Shown here piece after piece: positions 1 through 10,139 of a stretch of 64,000 bases of DNA. Within the stretch, counting starts at the first letter, position 1. Each line of letters opens with the position of its first letter. Below the pieces are notes generated by a model. That model was not told where the DNA came from. It worked only from the letters and a program-made list of their open reading frames with translations, and did not search any database. Origin of the DNA: Branchipolynoe longqiensis. Its lineage: Eukaryota > Annelida > Polychaeta > Phyllodocida > Polynoidae. The stretch covers positions 38,243,535 through 38,307,534 of the forward strand of contig CM059196.1 of assembly GCA_030323885.1 (NCBI GenBank), in the 5' to 3' direction. The translations under genes were made by a program, and so were the position numbers.

Positions 1-55
1 ACCTATCGCCGTGCCAATCATAGCTCCCCGTAAACTCTCATTTCCCGTTCAGCTG

Positions 56-810
56 GGGCCGTATGCACGAATCGGGGTTAGGCTTAGCCGGAGTTAAGGC
101 ACTAGCCGCGGTTAGCTACCTCAGGGTAGCGGCAGGTTGGAGAAATGTGTGGATCGGTATTCACCAATGTTTTAGCCGCTGTGGATAGCTAACCGTGAGT
201 TTATTTATAGATTTGGGAAATCCCTCTGCGTTTCTTCCGATATATTTGGCTCAAATCTATTGAATGCGATCATATTTAACAGAATTACATACGTAATAAG
301 TGAAATTTGATCAATTTAACCTTAAATTCGAAGCGTTATTAAGGCTAGCGCCGCATTGGCGGCGATATTAATAATTATATTTTCGAATCGGCGAACGTAA
401 AGTAAACAAATTGCCGCAGCCGCTGCATCGACGTCGCTTTCCATACTGGCGGCGGCAGCGATTTGTTGACTGCACGATCGTCGATTCGAAAATATAACTA
501 TTAATATCGCCGCCAATGCGGCGGTAGCCTTAATAACGGTTCGAATTTAGGGTTAAATTGATAAAATTTCACTTATTGCGTATGTAATTCTGTTAAATAT
601 GATCGCATTGAATAGATTGACATCCATACACGCACACTAACCACCCCGGCTAGCAGTAAAACCTGATTTGAAAATGGTTTAGCTTAGCCGAGGCTACGGT
701 CGGCGGTTAGCCCTAACTCCGATTGGTGCATACCAAATTTTCACATTTAGCCCTGCGGGGATACCTTAGCCGCGGTTAAGGCACTAACCCCGATTCATGC
801 ATACGGGCCC
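56..810. mobile_element. Palindromic foldback-type MITE, copy 1
   Basis: The ends are inverted repeats: the start reads CCGTATGCACGAATCGGGG and the finish is its near complement. Inside, a second and longer inverted repeat of about 150 bp per arm (about 250-400 against 490-640) flanks a GC-rich centre, so most of the element could fold into one hairpin. It encodes no protein; the alanine-rich open frame at 322-516 is just the hairpin stem. The superfamily cannot be assigned because no clear target-site duplication is visible. Confidence 0.7.
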
Positions 811-811
811 T

Positions 812-1567
812 GGGCCCGTATGCACGAATCGGGGTTAGGCTTAGCCGGAGTTAAGGCTCTAGCCGCGGATAGCTACCTCAGGGTAGCGGGGGGTTTGAGA
901 AATGTGTGAATCGGTATGCACCAATGTTTTAGCCGCTGCGGATAGCTAACCGGGAGTTTATTTATAGATTTGGGAATTCCCTCTGCGTTTCTACCCTTAT
1001 ATTTGGCTCAAATCTATTGAATGCGATCATATTTAACAGAATTACATACGTAATAAGTGAAATTTGATCAATTTAACCCTAAATTGGAAGCGTTATTAAG
1101 CCTACAGCCACATTCGCGGCAATATTAATACTTATATTTTCGAATCGACGAACGTAACGTAAACAAATCGCCGCCGCGGCCGCATCGACGTCGCTTTCCA
1201 TACTGGCGGCGGCGGCGGTTTGTCTACTGTACCTTCGTCGATTAGAAAATATAACTGTTAATATCGCCGCCAATGCGGCAGTAGCCTTAATAACGCTTCG
1301 CATTTAAGGTTAAATTGATCAAATTTCACTTATTGCATATGTAATTCTGTTAAATATGATCGCATTGAATAGATTGACATCCATACATGCACACTAACCG
1401 CCCCGGCTAGCAGTAAAACCTGATTTGAAAATGGTTTAGCTTAGCCTAGGCTAAATTTCGCGGTTAGAGCTAACACCGATTCGTGCATACCGATTTCTCA
1501 CAATTAGCCGTGTGGAGCTAGCCTAGCCGCGGTTACGGCACTAACCCCGATTGGTGCATACGGCCCC
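812..1567. mobile_element. Palindromic foldback-type MITE, copy 2
   Basis: This is a second copy of the preceding element, about 756 bp, in the same orientation and separated from it by one base (GGGCCC-T-GGGCCC junction). Interior and ends match copy 1 with scattered substitutions and short indels. It is non-coding; the open frame at 1079-1303 is the hairpin arm again. Confidence 0.7.
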
Positions 1568-1780
1568 AGGTGGGTGACTCTGGTCAGCTATTTTCATCGG
1601 CGCAGCTTGTCAAGTATGTGGGGCACCACTGCCCACAACACTACAACTCCGACCCGATTCATGTGTGCCACTTTAGGGGGTCGCTGTCTGACCACTGGAA
1701 AACACAGACCGACTGCTACAAGTACACTACAACCAAGCTGCACACCACACCTGGGTGACTGGCCTTTCAATTTGGTGAGG

Positions 1781-1985
1781 TAAGTGGTAGTGGTGTTGGT
1801 AGTGGTAGTGGTGTTGGTAGTGGTAGTGGTGTTGGTAGTGGTAGTGGTAGTGGTGGTGGTAGTGGTAGTGGTGGTGGTAGTGGTAGTGGTGTTGGTAGTG
1901 GTAGTGGTGGTGGTAGTGGTAGTGGTGGTGGTAGTGGTCGTGGTAGTGGTAGGGGTAGTGTAGTAGTGGTAGTAGTGGTAAGTGC
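1781..1985. repeat. GGTAGT-type hexamer microsatellite
   Basis: About 200 bp of imperfect GGTAGT and GGTGTT hexamers with a strand bias to G and T. The His/Tyr-rich open frame on the opposite strand (1727-2008) is a translation of this repeat and not a gene. Confidence 0.9.
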
Positions 1986-2042
1986 AAACTACTGCAGTAT
2001 ATGAACAATATACATTACATCAGAGAAGCCAAGCCTGTCGAT

Positions 2043-2150
2043 TAGACGGGAGATCTCCTTAAAATATAATAAAATAACCCAATCACCCAAATTTGCGGGA
2101 GATCTCCCTAAAATACAACAAAATAACCCCAGTCTCCCGATTTCACCCTT
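2043..2150. repeat. Two-unit tandem duplication
   Basis: Two imperfect units of roughly 55 bp each carry GGGAGATCTCC followed by TAAAATA and AAAATAACCC. No function is evident. Confidence 0.6.
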
Positions 2151-2432
2151 TTAATTTGCAATCGCACACTAAAGAATTTATGTCAGCTTGTTTAAAATAT
2201 AAAAAAATTAATATGCATATTTTTCATTAAAATGGACCAGAATGCGTTTTTTCAACATTTCCACGGGCACCACCCCCCCAGAAACCCCCCTGGAAGGGGG
2301 CACCCCCCGCCCCCACCCCGCACCCTTCCCCCTTTGGCTATCCTATTTCTTCCTATTCACAATTTGCGTATTACCATCACCATGTTATATACTTGACACA
2401 TCTGCTATATATACACAAACACACACAATCAC

Positions 2433-2433
<1 letters not shown>

Positions 2434-2462
<29 letters not shown>
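2434..2462. repeat. TA dinucleotide microsatellite
   Basis: A perfect TA run after GATATA. The flanks are AT-rich and non-coding. Confidence 0.9.
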
Positions 2463-2467
<5 letters not shown>

Positions 2468-2529
2468 ATTATACACATAGGCCCCTATGTATACAGTGAT
2501 ATATATCCCTCGTCCTGAACTGTATTTAA

Positions 2530-2640
2530 GGCTGCATAGTCCGATAAAAGCATGCCATTTTCGAAACCAAAATACTCCTCTAGATTAATTTTGATCCTAC
2601 ATATTCAACATAGATAGATCCTGGTGCAATTATTTAGCAT
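2530..2640 (+). mobile_element. M1 MITE, left part (interrupted copy)
   Basis: The sequence begins just after TTAA (2526-2529) with GGCTGCATAGTCCGAT and follows the left half of the M1 family seen whole at 22374-22713. The match stops near 2640 at TTTAGCAT and resumes at about 3611, so about 970 bp has been inserted into this copy. Confidence 0.7.
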
Positions 2641-2671
2641 TACAGTCCATAGCATATGCAACAGGGAAGCA

Positions 2672-2976
2672 TGGGTTGGAGGTTTCAGTTCTCAACCAGT
2701 TTCAGTTCTCAACATCGCTTCTGCGCATGCGTCTAAATCTCAATGCAACATATTCAAAATGGCCGCTATGGGCGTTTGCCAACTTGTGTGTTTCATTTAA
2801 CAATATACGGTCGGTATATGAGGTTTTAACTTTAAGGGTTTTAGAGTGATTTACACATTAGAAATCACCACACACACACATCAACAGCAAAAGCAAAGTT
2901 GTCACTCGAATCCACGCATGCGCAGAAGCGACAGTTGAGAACTGAAACTGGTTGAGAACTGAAACCGCGACACCGG
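2672..2976. mobile_element. M3 MITE with about 60-bp terminal inverted repeats
   Basis: The left end contains GGTTTCAGTTCTCAACCAG and the right end is its complement, ending in CACCGG. Each arm contains CTTCTGCGCATGCGT or its complement. It is related to the element at 12915-13419, which has the same CCGGTGTGGCGGTTTCAG terminus. It is non-coding and lies inside the segment that interrupts the M1 copy. Confidence 0.65.
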
Positions 2977-3610
2977 CCAGCCCCCAGGGGCTTTACATTT
3001 TCAGGTGTGGCATCCGAATGCTGCAGGGAAAAGGTCATGTGGTGATCGGAGTGGTGAGGGATGTGAGTGAGGTGAGGGGAGATGAGACAAGTGAACAAAT
3101 GAGCCGAGTTGAATAATGACAGAGCAAAAGTGGGTAGCAACAGTTACTTAATTATTAACAGTAATAATCATGTATATGGTTTACAATGTTAAATGTCATT
3201 AATTAAAATGTTATTAAATTATATAATCTAATGTGTTAAGACCTCGGCGGAGTGTGTGGGTGGGGGAAAGGAGGTTAGTGGTCAGTCCAGTGGAGATGAG
3301 CGGAGTGACCAGGTGAGGTGAGAAGCTGAGGGGGGGGGGGTCTGCTTTGGAGGACTGTGATTGGGTGCTGAGAGAGGCAGTCTCAAATGTGCTGACGAAT
3401 GAGAGGGGTGTAGTGAGGAGGCGCGGCATGATTGGCATGTGGTATTGGTTGCAGTGCCCTTCCTGGAGAGACTCCCCCCCCCCCCCCCCCCCCCAGCGCC
3501 ACGGCCCCACCCAGAGGGTGGTGGCCGGCGGGAGGGAGAGGGAGGGGCCAACGACTTCCCTTTCTAATGTCCCCTGCAATGACCCCGAATGAGCTCAAGC
3601 TCTTTCAACA
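2977..3610. other. Non-coding stretch with C/G homopolymers
   Basis: The stretch is GT/GA-biased and contains a G run near 3331-3340 and a long C run at 3474-3494. Several overlapping low-complexity open frames cross it on both strands, with no recognisable domain. I see no gene here. Confidence 0.5.
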
Positions 3611-3858
3611 CCATTTCTGACTGCAGAGAATATGGTACTAAGCCAATTTAATAGAACCTATTACTGCTGAACCTTATGTTGATACAATGTGTAATCCTTG
3701 CCAAAATTAATTTGCCATGGTTTCACTTCAAATATCTCCAAAGGTAACCATTTAAAATAAGGTTACATTAAGCTAAGGTGATGTTAATTAAATTATCAGC
3801 CTAATGTATCTAACTCAAAATAAAAATCAGAAACCCCGAATCATCGGACTATGCAACT
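3611..3858 (+). mobile_element. M1 MITE, right part (interrupted copy)
   Basis: The match to M1 resumes with CATTTCTGACTGCAGAGAA and runs to the right terminus ATCGGACTATGCAACT. The following GTAA replaces the usual TTAA flank, so the duplication has decayed on this side. This is the other half of the copy beginning at 2530. Confidence 0.7.
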
Positions 3859-3906
3859 GTAAAACTGGGCCGAGAGTGATGGTTACAGAAACGGAATCTG
3901 TGATGC

Positions 3907-4216
3907 GGAACCCAGCGGAACCAGCGGAACCCAGCGGAACCCAGCGGAACCCAGCGGAACCCAGCGGAACCCAGCGGAACCCAGCGGAACCCAGCGGAAC
4001 CCAGCGGAACCCAGCGGAACCCAGCGGAACCCAGCGGAACCCAGCGGAACCCAGCGGAACCCAGCCGAACCCAGCCGAACCCAGCCGAACCCAGCCGAAC
4101 CCAGCCGAACCCAGCCGAACCAAGCCGAACCAAGCCGAACCAAGCCGAACCCAGCCGAACCAAGCCGAACCCAGCCGAACCCAGCCGAACCCAGCCGAAC
4201 CCAGCCGAACCCAGCT
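3907..4216. repeat. 10-bp minisatellite with two variant blocks
   Basis: About 31 units of a decamer: the first half is mostly CAGCGGAACC, the second CAGCCGAACC or AAGCCGAACC. Because 10 is not a multiple of 3, a 30-bp (10-residue) peptide period leaves several frames open on both strands (3804-4343, 3827-4324). These are repeat translations, not genes. Confidence 0.9.
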
Positions 4217-4504
4217 GCTAATATTTAATGTGGGAATGGGGGCGGGGGGGGGGGGGGGGAAATACCCTGAACAAAAGAACCCCTCCACCCCCCCAACAAA
4301 AAAAACACCTAACAAAACCAACAATTTAATACAGGATGAATGAAGCAGCTTGCTCCGTTGCTACGCATCAATCATGCGCAGCCAATCTGCCGCGCGCATG
4401 CGCACTGCAAGTTGCCTCAACACCGAACCTACACCACTACATACCGCCACGGCGCGAAAGGTTAATAAGGGTCTGGCACCATGGCAACCAACCCGCTAAC
4501 CCAT

Positions 4505-4560
4505 CACTATAAAACACCAGAACCCAGTGTAGTCGGGCAGCATAGGGAGGAGGAGTGTCA
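4505..4560 (+). promoter_or_regulatory. Possible TATA-type core promoter
   Basis: CACTATAAAACACC at about 4504-4517 lies downstream of a GC-rich stretch with ATGCGCA motifs. No open gene starts downstream, so this could be the remnant of a transposon promoter or LTR, or chance. Evidence is weak. Confidence 0.2.
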
Positions 4561-4698
4561 ACTCCAGTTTAAATTGTGGACTAGAGCAAGTAAATCATTC
4601 CACTCTCGTAATTCTCACTGAAAATCAGCATTCCCGAAATAAGCAGTTTATGGACACTATACATATGTGGGGAGGAAGTGTATTTTTTTTATTGTTTA

Positions 4699-5494
4699 AG
4701 GCCCTGTCACACTACGACGTACGGCGTCAGCCCGTGCTCAACGTTCGACCGCATTCGTCAAACTTTTCAGCAGCAGGGGATAAAAATGGGCATACACACT
4801 ACATACACACAACGTACACACAACATACACGCAACGTACCCACAACGTACACACAACGTACACACAACGTTCACACAACGTACACATAAGGTATGTATCA
4901 TATGCAGAATGTATCTCTGACCTATTGCTAGCGTATGAGAGCATTCACATGCCTCGCAAAACATTCGCAAAATGCTTGCATACACTCACGGTATGCTGAC
5001 CAATGTTACGTATATTACTCCATCGCTAGAACTAGTAGAAATATGGTGTATACGTTAAGTACGCTGGAGATATGGCAGGGATACATTCGAAGTATGTTAG
5101 GAGTATGTTATCCATCCATTGGCAGTACGCAGACTGTATGCAGACTGCACGTTCCTACCGGCTGAACGTACGGGTAACAACTAACATGCAGCAACATATT
5201 CCAATGTATCCCTAACAAACTCCCAACGTACGCCGACATATCCCGAATGTACACACAGCATAAGTTCAACATATGAGCCACACGTCGACACACATTGGAA
5301 ATTTTGAGCATGCACAAAATATTTTCAGAGCCTCGACGCACGGCGATGTAAGATGACTTATAGTGACATACCCGGAACGTACCCAACATATGCCCAAAGT
5401 ATATGTACAGTATGATGACGTATGCCAACGTGTTGATCGAAGATCACATACATTGGCATACGCTAAGGCTATGCATCATAGTGTGATAGGCCCT
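4699..5494. mobile_element. M2 MITE, copy 1 (PIF/Harbinger-type flanks)
   Basis: The termini are AGGCCCTGTCACACTACG and its near complement, flanked by identical TTA at 4696-4698 and 5495-5497. The 796-bp interior is packed with ACGT-containing motifs, including a local array of CACAACGTACA units (about 4795-4890). No coding capacity. A 3-bp TTA/TAA duplication is the PIF/Harbinger signature. Confidence 0.8.
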
Positions 5495-5499
5495 TTAGT

Positions 5500-5945
5500 T
5501 GTCATATGTTGTCGGTTATTGATGGTCAACCTTTGGTCAGATAACTCAAAGTGCTTTCATTTTTGTTAGGTTGTCATCTACTTTCTACTATGTCTATAAT
5601 GGTCAGCTAATTTCAAAGTGCATATATTTTGGTTAGAATGTCGTCTGCTTTCTACTGTGCTAGTCATTTCTAAAAAGGGATTTTCAAAGTGCATTATTTT
5701 ATTTCTGATAGACTCTCGCCTGTCATCGAATGTACTGATCTTGTCATGTGATGGATATTCAAATTGAATTTATTTCTGTTAGATTCTCGTCTGCTTTTTC
5801 CAATGATTGTCATTTCTTAGTAGGGGAATTCAAAGTGTATTTACTTTAATTAGATTGTCGTCTGCTTTTTGCTATGGTAGTTAGGAAATTCAAAGTGCAT
5901 TTTCTTTGAATAGATTCTCATCTGCTTTGCGCTATGATGGTCATA
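5500..5945. repeat. Diverged tandem repeat, unit about 75-80 bp
   Basis: About six diverged units carry the recurring blocks TTCAAAGTGCAT and TTAGATTGTCGTCTGCTTT. It is non-coding and begins directly beside the right end of M2 copy 1. Confidence 0.6.
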
Positions 5946-6072
5946 CCATGGAATTGATTTAATTCTTCATTTAGATTGGGAGGGACATTCCCTGGAGGGA
6001 ATGTCAACCTCTGCTTTGGTTTTGCGAGTGAGACTTCAAGAAGCTCCTGATGGAAGTCTAAGCCGGGTTGAT

Positions 6073-6390
6073 TGTTTTACGTCCTGGCAACATCTAAGGA
6101 CATATCAGGACCGGTACTGACTTGTAGCAGTCCGCCCTCTTGGCGACCTTATAGTGCTTCCCAAATGGGACACCAGGTCACCAACCACATTACCTGATAT
6201 CCCACTCAGTCACATTATTCTGACACTGAGCCAACCAGTCCTTGCCCTATCCTAATAATGCCGAGCGCCTGTCTAGGAAGCGATAAGTATACATTTTTAA
6301 GTCATTGGTTTGACTCGACCAATGAGATTCGAATATCACGATCTACCAAAACGGGAGACGGGAGCTCAACTCATTCGGCCAATCTGCCTG
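6073..6390 (-). mobile_element. SINE-A, tail 1
   Basis: On the minus strand it has a tRNA-like head with box-A-like TGGCCGAATGAGTT and box-B-like ATTCGAAT, then GAGTCAAACCAATGACTT, and ends in the family tail GTTGCCAGGACGTAAAAC. The head has decayed. Confidence 0.8.
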
Positions 6391-6570
6391 TTCGTGTAAG
6401 CCGGGTGATGTCCGCCACCTGCTGGCGATACTGTGCATCGGAAAAAGGAGTTCAATGAGAGGGGCAATTTAATAATAAACTATTTCACTGCCACCCACTC
6501 GTGCTACTAGCTAATTGTTAGCAATTCGCATAAGACGACAATTAATGATTTTAATTCCGAACTAACATAA

Positions 6571-6898
6571 AGTTTGTTTTATTTAACGACGCCTCTACAG
6601 CTTATTGATTTTTATCATCGGCTATTGGATGTCAAACATATGTCATTCTGATATATTTCTTTGGAGGAAACCTGCTGCTGCTACATAGGCTACTCCGATA
6701 AGCCGCCAGGGATCTTTTATATGCACTTTCCCACAGACAGAACAGCACATACCACAACCTTTGATGAATCAGTTTTGACCACTGGTTGGAATGGAAAATA
6801 ACCCAAACTGCAAATGTGTCCACTGAGCAGGATCGATCGGATGACCGACACCTTCACACATGGACACTCTACCGCATGAGCTACGTGCCGCTTCGCCA
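6571..6898 (-). mobile_element. SINE-C (tRNA-headed)
   Basis: On the minus strand a tRNA-like head (GTAGCTCATGCGGTAGAG, then ATCGATCCTGCTCAG) is followed by a body ending in TTAAATAAAACAAACT. The second window copy is at 21688-22010 on the plus strand. From memory this resembles SINEs common in molluscs; that comparison was not run. Confidence 0.75.
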
Positions 6899-7046
6899 TA
6901 AATGTGAACGAGTGCATATTTACTTTATAACTGAGCAGCATTGACGGCATTCCCACGAACATGTCCATCAACTGTCCGCTAGTTGGCTTTCATTACAGAA
7001 TTAAACGAAAAACACGAAAAACCCTGGTTTACTCTGACTAAGTTAA

Positions 7047-7319
7047 AGTTGCATAGTCCGATGGTTTAGAGTTTTTGTCATTTATTCGGAGATTAATATA
7101 TTGATTTGATTATTATAATCTACCATACTTTAGTTTGAAGTAACTTTTATTTTAAATGGATAACTTTTGAGATATTTGAAGTTCAAACATGTGAAATTAA
7201 TTTAGGCAAGCATGCAAAAACTCTGACACCATAGGCTTCTGCAGTGACAAGTCCTATTAAATTGACTCAGGTTCCCTTCTGTGTGACAGCAAATGCTTAA
7301 AAAGTGCATCAGTATCTAA
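7047..7319 (-). mobile_element. M1 MITE, first part (host of nested Harbinger)
   Basis: Preceded by TTAA (7043-7046), it starts with AGTTGCATAGTCCGATGG and follows M1 in reverse orientation until GCATCAGTATCTAA. It is broken there by the nested Harbinger pair and resumes at 11820. Confidence 0.85.
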
Positions 7320-7449
7320 TGCCAGGTACACACATAGCGTATAGGATTCGCTCACTAAAACTCCCGATCCGCTTAAAACTGAAAACGGGCCGATTCATTT
7401 TTCGAATCGTGAATCGCAATCGTAATCCTAGCGCACACCTACCGTTTTA
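7320..7449. mobile_element. Outer Harbinger MITE, left part
   Basis: It starts TGCCAGGTACACACATAGCG after the duplication TAA (7317-7319). The sequence matches the left half of the intact MITE at 12297-12577. It is interrupted at TTA (7447-7449) by the autonomous element and continues at 11683-11819. Confidence 0.85.
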
Positions 7450-7719
7450 TGCCCGGTGCACACTAGGTGTGTGACCCCCGCGCACACTAGATGCATGCGA
7501 TTCGCGTATAAAACTCAGTTTTATGGCTTAAAACTCGAGTCGCAAGCGATTCGAAAAATGAATCGGGCCGTTCGAGAAACGCTAGATGTGAGCGGGCAGT
7601 CGTGTCGTATACGGTATATGTGTGCTAGCCGGCAACCGGTCGTGTCAGGGTTTTAGCGATAAGCGAATCAGAGGGGTGGAATCGGGTCATGTGACTTTGT
7701 CCGTACACAGAGGAAAAAA

Positions 7720-10139
7720 ATGGCGGACTGGACGAATGAAGCCGAGAATTGTATGGTAGAAATGTGGAGAGATCGCCCGTGTCTCTTCGACGTGTGTAGT
7801 CCCGAGTACTCCAATCGAGTAAAGAGGATTACTGCATTGTCCGAAATCACCGCAGAGGTCGGGCAGTCAGGTAAGCATGTTTTTCCAATAGTTTTCACTG
7901 TTTTGTTTCATCAACATGGGTCGTAGTGGGTCGTAGATAACCTACGCTACCTGTGTACCGGTGTTTTAAGTCTGTTGTATCTGTATTTGTGTTGTGCGTT
8001 TCCCGATTCCCGTTTCCCGATTAAGGATTCATGCGGTTTCTTGTAGTACATGGGTGTCATGAGAGCATCTATAGCCTGTTATCTAGCACGTTTACGTAAC
8101 TTAATCGTGAAACTTTAGCATGAAACTTGGTAGAGAATGCTACATGACAAGATGGCGACCGCAGAATGCCGCCGAATGTGGCAATCTGTACAATCTGTAC
8201 AACCGTGTTCTATATAGAAATTTTAATATATTCTAGCAATATCACACATGTAGAAATTTTGCACAATGTAAACATTTATTATATACAAATTTTGCACAAT
8301 GTAAACATTTATTATATACAAAATTTACAACTTTTGCACACTGTCAACATTTATTATATACAATCTGTACAACCGTCTTCTATATGTATTTACAGCCGCT
8401 TCTATACAGAAACGGATGACTAACCTACGCACGCAATATACGCGTCTCCGCAAACAACAGCCGTCGGGCTCGGGGGCCAAGCCAATGACAACACGACAGA
8501 CCTGGATTCACACATCGTTGTCTTTCCTCGCACCCCACGTCCAGAAACGCCAAAGTTTGAGCAACCACCAGCTCCCCGCCCCAAGCTTCAGCCACGAACC
8601 TGATGAGGTAACGATACCTAACAAACACTAATATAATACAGGAATACAGTAATACAATAATATATACAATACTACAGTAATAATAATACAATACGATTGT
8701 TCAGCCATCTATATCATGGCCGCCTGCCACGGCACAGAACCGGTCGGCGAGTTGACGTACTCGACCAAGTAATCCCTTTGCGTTTTTGCGCGCTGCGTCG
8801 AGTTGGTTCCTGACTGTAGGGGGGCCTGGGTGAGCACTCTGTCTGATCTCCACGCGCCGGGAATTACAGCATGCGTCCTGGGATCCTCGTAGTCAATATT
8901 GCAGGTGGTGCCGATCTTCTCGCGCAGAAAGTTGTGCAGTGCACAACTGGCCATCACTATGCGCTCCACCTTATCTGGGGAGAGGGCAATGTTTGTCAGG
9001 AAAACCCGGAAGCGGTTCGTCAGAATACCGAAGGCGTTCTCTACAACCCGACGTGCGCGCGACAGGCGATAGTTGTAGATCCTGTGATCTAAGCGGAGGT
9101 CCTTGTGGCTGAACGGTTTCATGAGGTATTCCTTCAGCGGAAACGCGTCGTCGGCCACAATGAAGTGGCCCAGGGGCCGATCGTCTCCGGCGACAGGCCT
9201 GGGGGGTGGGAATGCATCTGCATGATTCTCCAGTTGTTGCTGTAGGGTGCAGCCAGCAAAGACTCCTCCGTCACTGACGCGCCCATTGCAACCCACATCG
9301 ACGTACAGTAAACGGTAGTCGGCGTCCACCAGAGCCATCAGCACGATGCTGAACGTGTTCTTATAGTTGTAGAACGACGATCCCGAGTGTGGAGGTGGCT
9401 TGATGTGGATGTGTTTCCCGTCCAAGGCGCCGATGCAGTTCGGGAAATTCCATCGTGTGCTGAACAGATCCGCTACCTTGCTCCACTCGTCGTGGGTTGA
9501 CGGGGTCTGCAAAAACAAAAAGACTAAATTGTTATGTTTGTTTAAAAAATATTGTGTTTCTATTTTGTATCTCAGCACATGGATGCGGAGATCGACGAAC
9601 ACTAAATTGTTATGTTTGTTTAAAAAATATTGTGTTTCTATTCTGTTTCTCAGCACGTGGCGGAGATCGACGACGATGGTGAAACGGAAAGCCTCACATC
9701 GGCGCAAGCTGTGGCAACGATTGAAGACGAACCGGAAGACGAAACGGACACTATCGCGAGCACCCCAAAGTCCATCCAGGATTTTAGGAAAGCCAACAAA
9801 CGCAAGCGCGCGGACGCAGACAGCCGAGAGAATGAGCTGATGGAGCTCGTTCTGCAGAATCTAAAAGAAACGCGGGCCGAGCCGGACGATGCCATCGCAG
9901 TGTTCACTAAAAGCATCGCCATGAAGTTGCGAAAGATCAGTGATCCGCGCGTTCTGCTTCTTACCCAGAACGACATCGAGCAGGCGTGCTTTCGCGGCAG
10001 TCTGAAAATGCTGGAGATTAAAAACCAACAACAGGACATCGCCCAAGCAAGAGGCACCGCTGGGACAGATGCCGCCGGTTCCTCCTTCTCGTATTTACAT
10101 ATGTTAGGATCAGATGACTGTAGCGACACTACACATTAA
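7720..10139 (+). CDS. Harbinger MADF/Myb-like DNA-binding protein (3 exons)
   Basis: Predicted spliced CDS: exons 7720-7870, 8396-8607 and 9654-10139, giving 849 nt and 282 residues. Donors read GTAAGC and GTAACG; acceptors are TTTACAG and TTTCTCAG, and the phases join cleanly (1, then 0). Exon 1 and the start of exon 2 form a MADF/Myb-SANT-like domain (residues about 1-75: LFDVCSPEYSNRVKR, then KRMTNLRTQY). Exon 3 is acidic and then charged, with a possible C-terminal BESS-like helix (DPRVLLLTQNDIEQACF). In Harbinger elements the Myb-like partner is known to assist nuclear import of the transposase and its recruitment to the ends. The start has A at -3 and G at +4. Exon 3 lies inside the last intron of the antisense transposase gene. 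Splicing is predicted by eye. Confidence 0.8.
8225..8372. repeat. Intronic tandem repeat, about 33-bp unit
   Basis: Three to four units of TTTTGCACAATGTAAACATT plus TATTATATACAA lie within intron 1 of the MADF-like gene. Confidence 0.7.

Noticed and set aside
322..1303. Alanine-rich small open frames at 322-516 and 1079-1303
   Set aside because: They are the GC-rich arms of palindromic MITEs, and the two translations differ by indels rather than being conserved as protein.
1727..2008. His/Tyr-rich open frame
   Set aside because: Antisense of the GGTAGT microsatellite.
3804..4343. Long Pro/Asn/Glu-rich open frame and its antisense partner
   Set aside because: Pure translation of the 10-bp minisatellite; frames are open on both strands.
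8709..9707. Single-exon 332-codon transposase
   Set aside because: The first 67 codons are a translation of intron and of the 78-bp duplication. A CAG acceptor at 9507-9509 and exons at 10744-10859 and 11009-11342 give the expected full-length protein instead.
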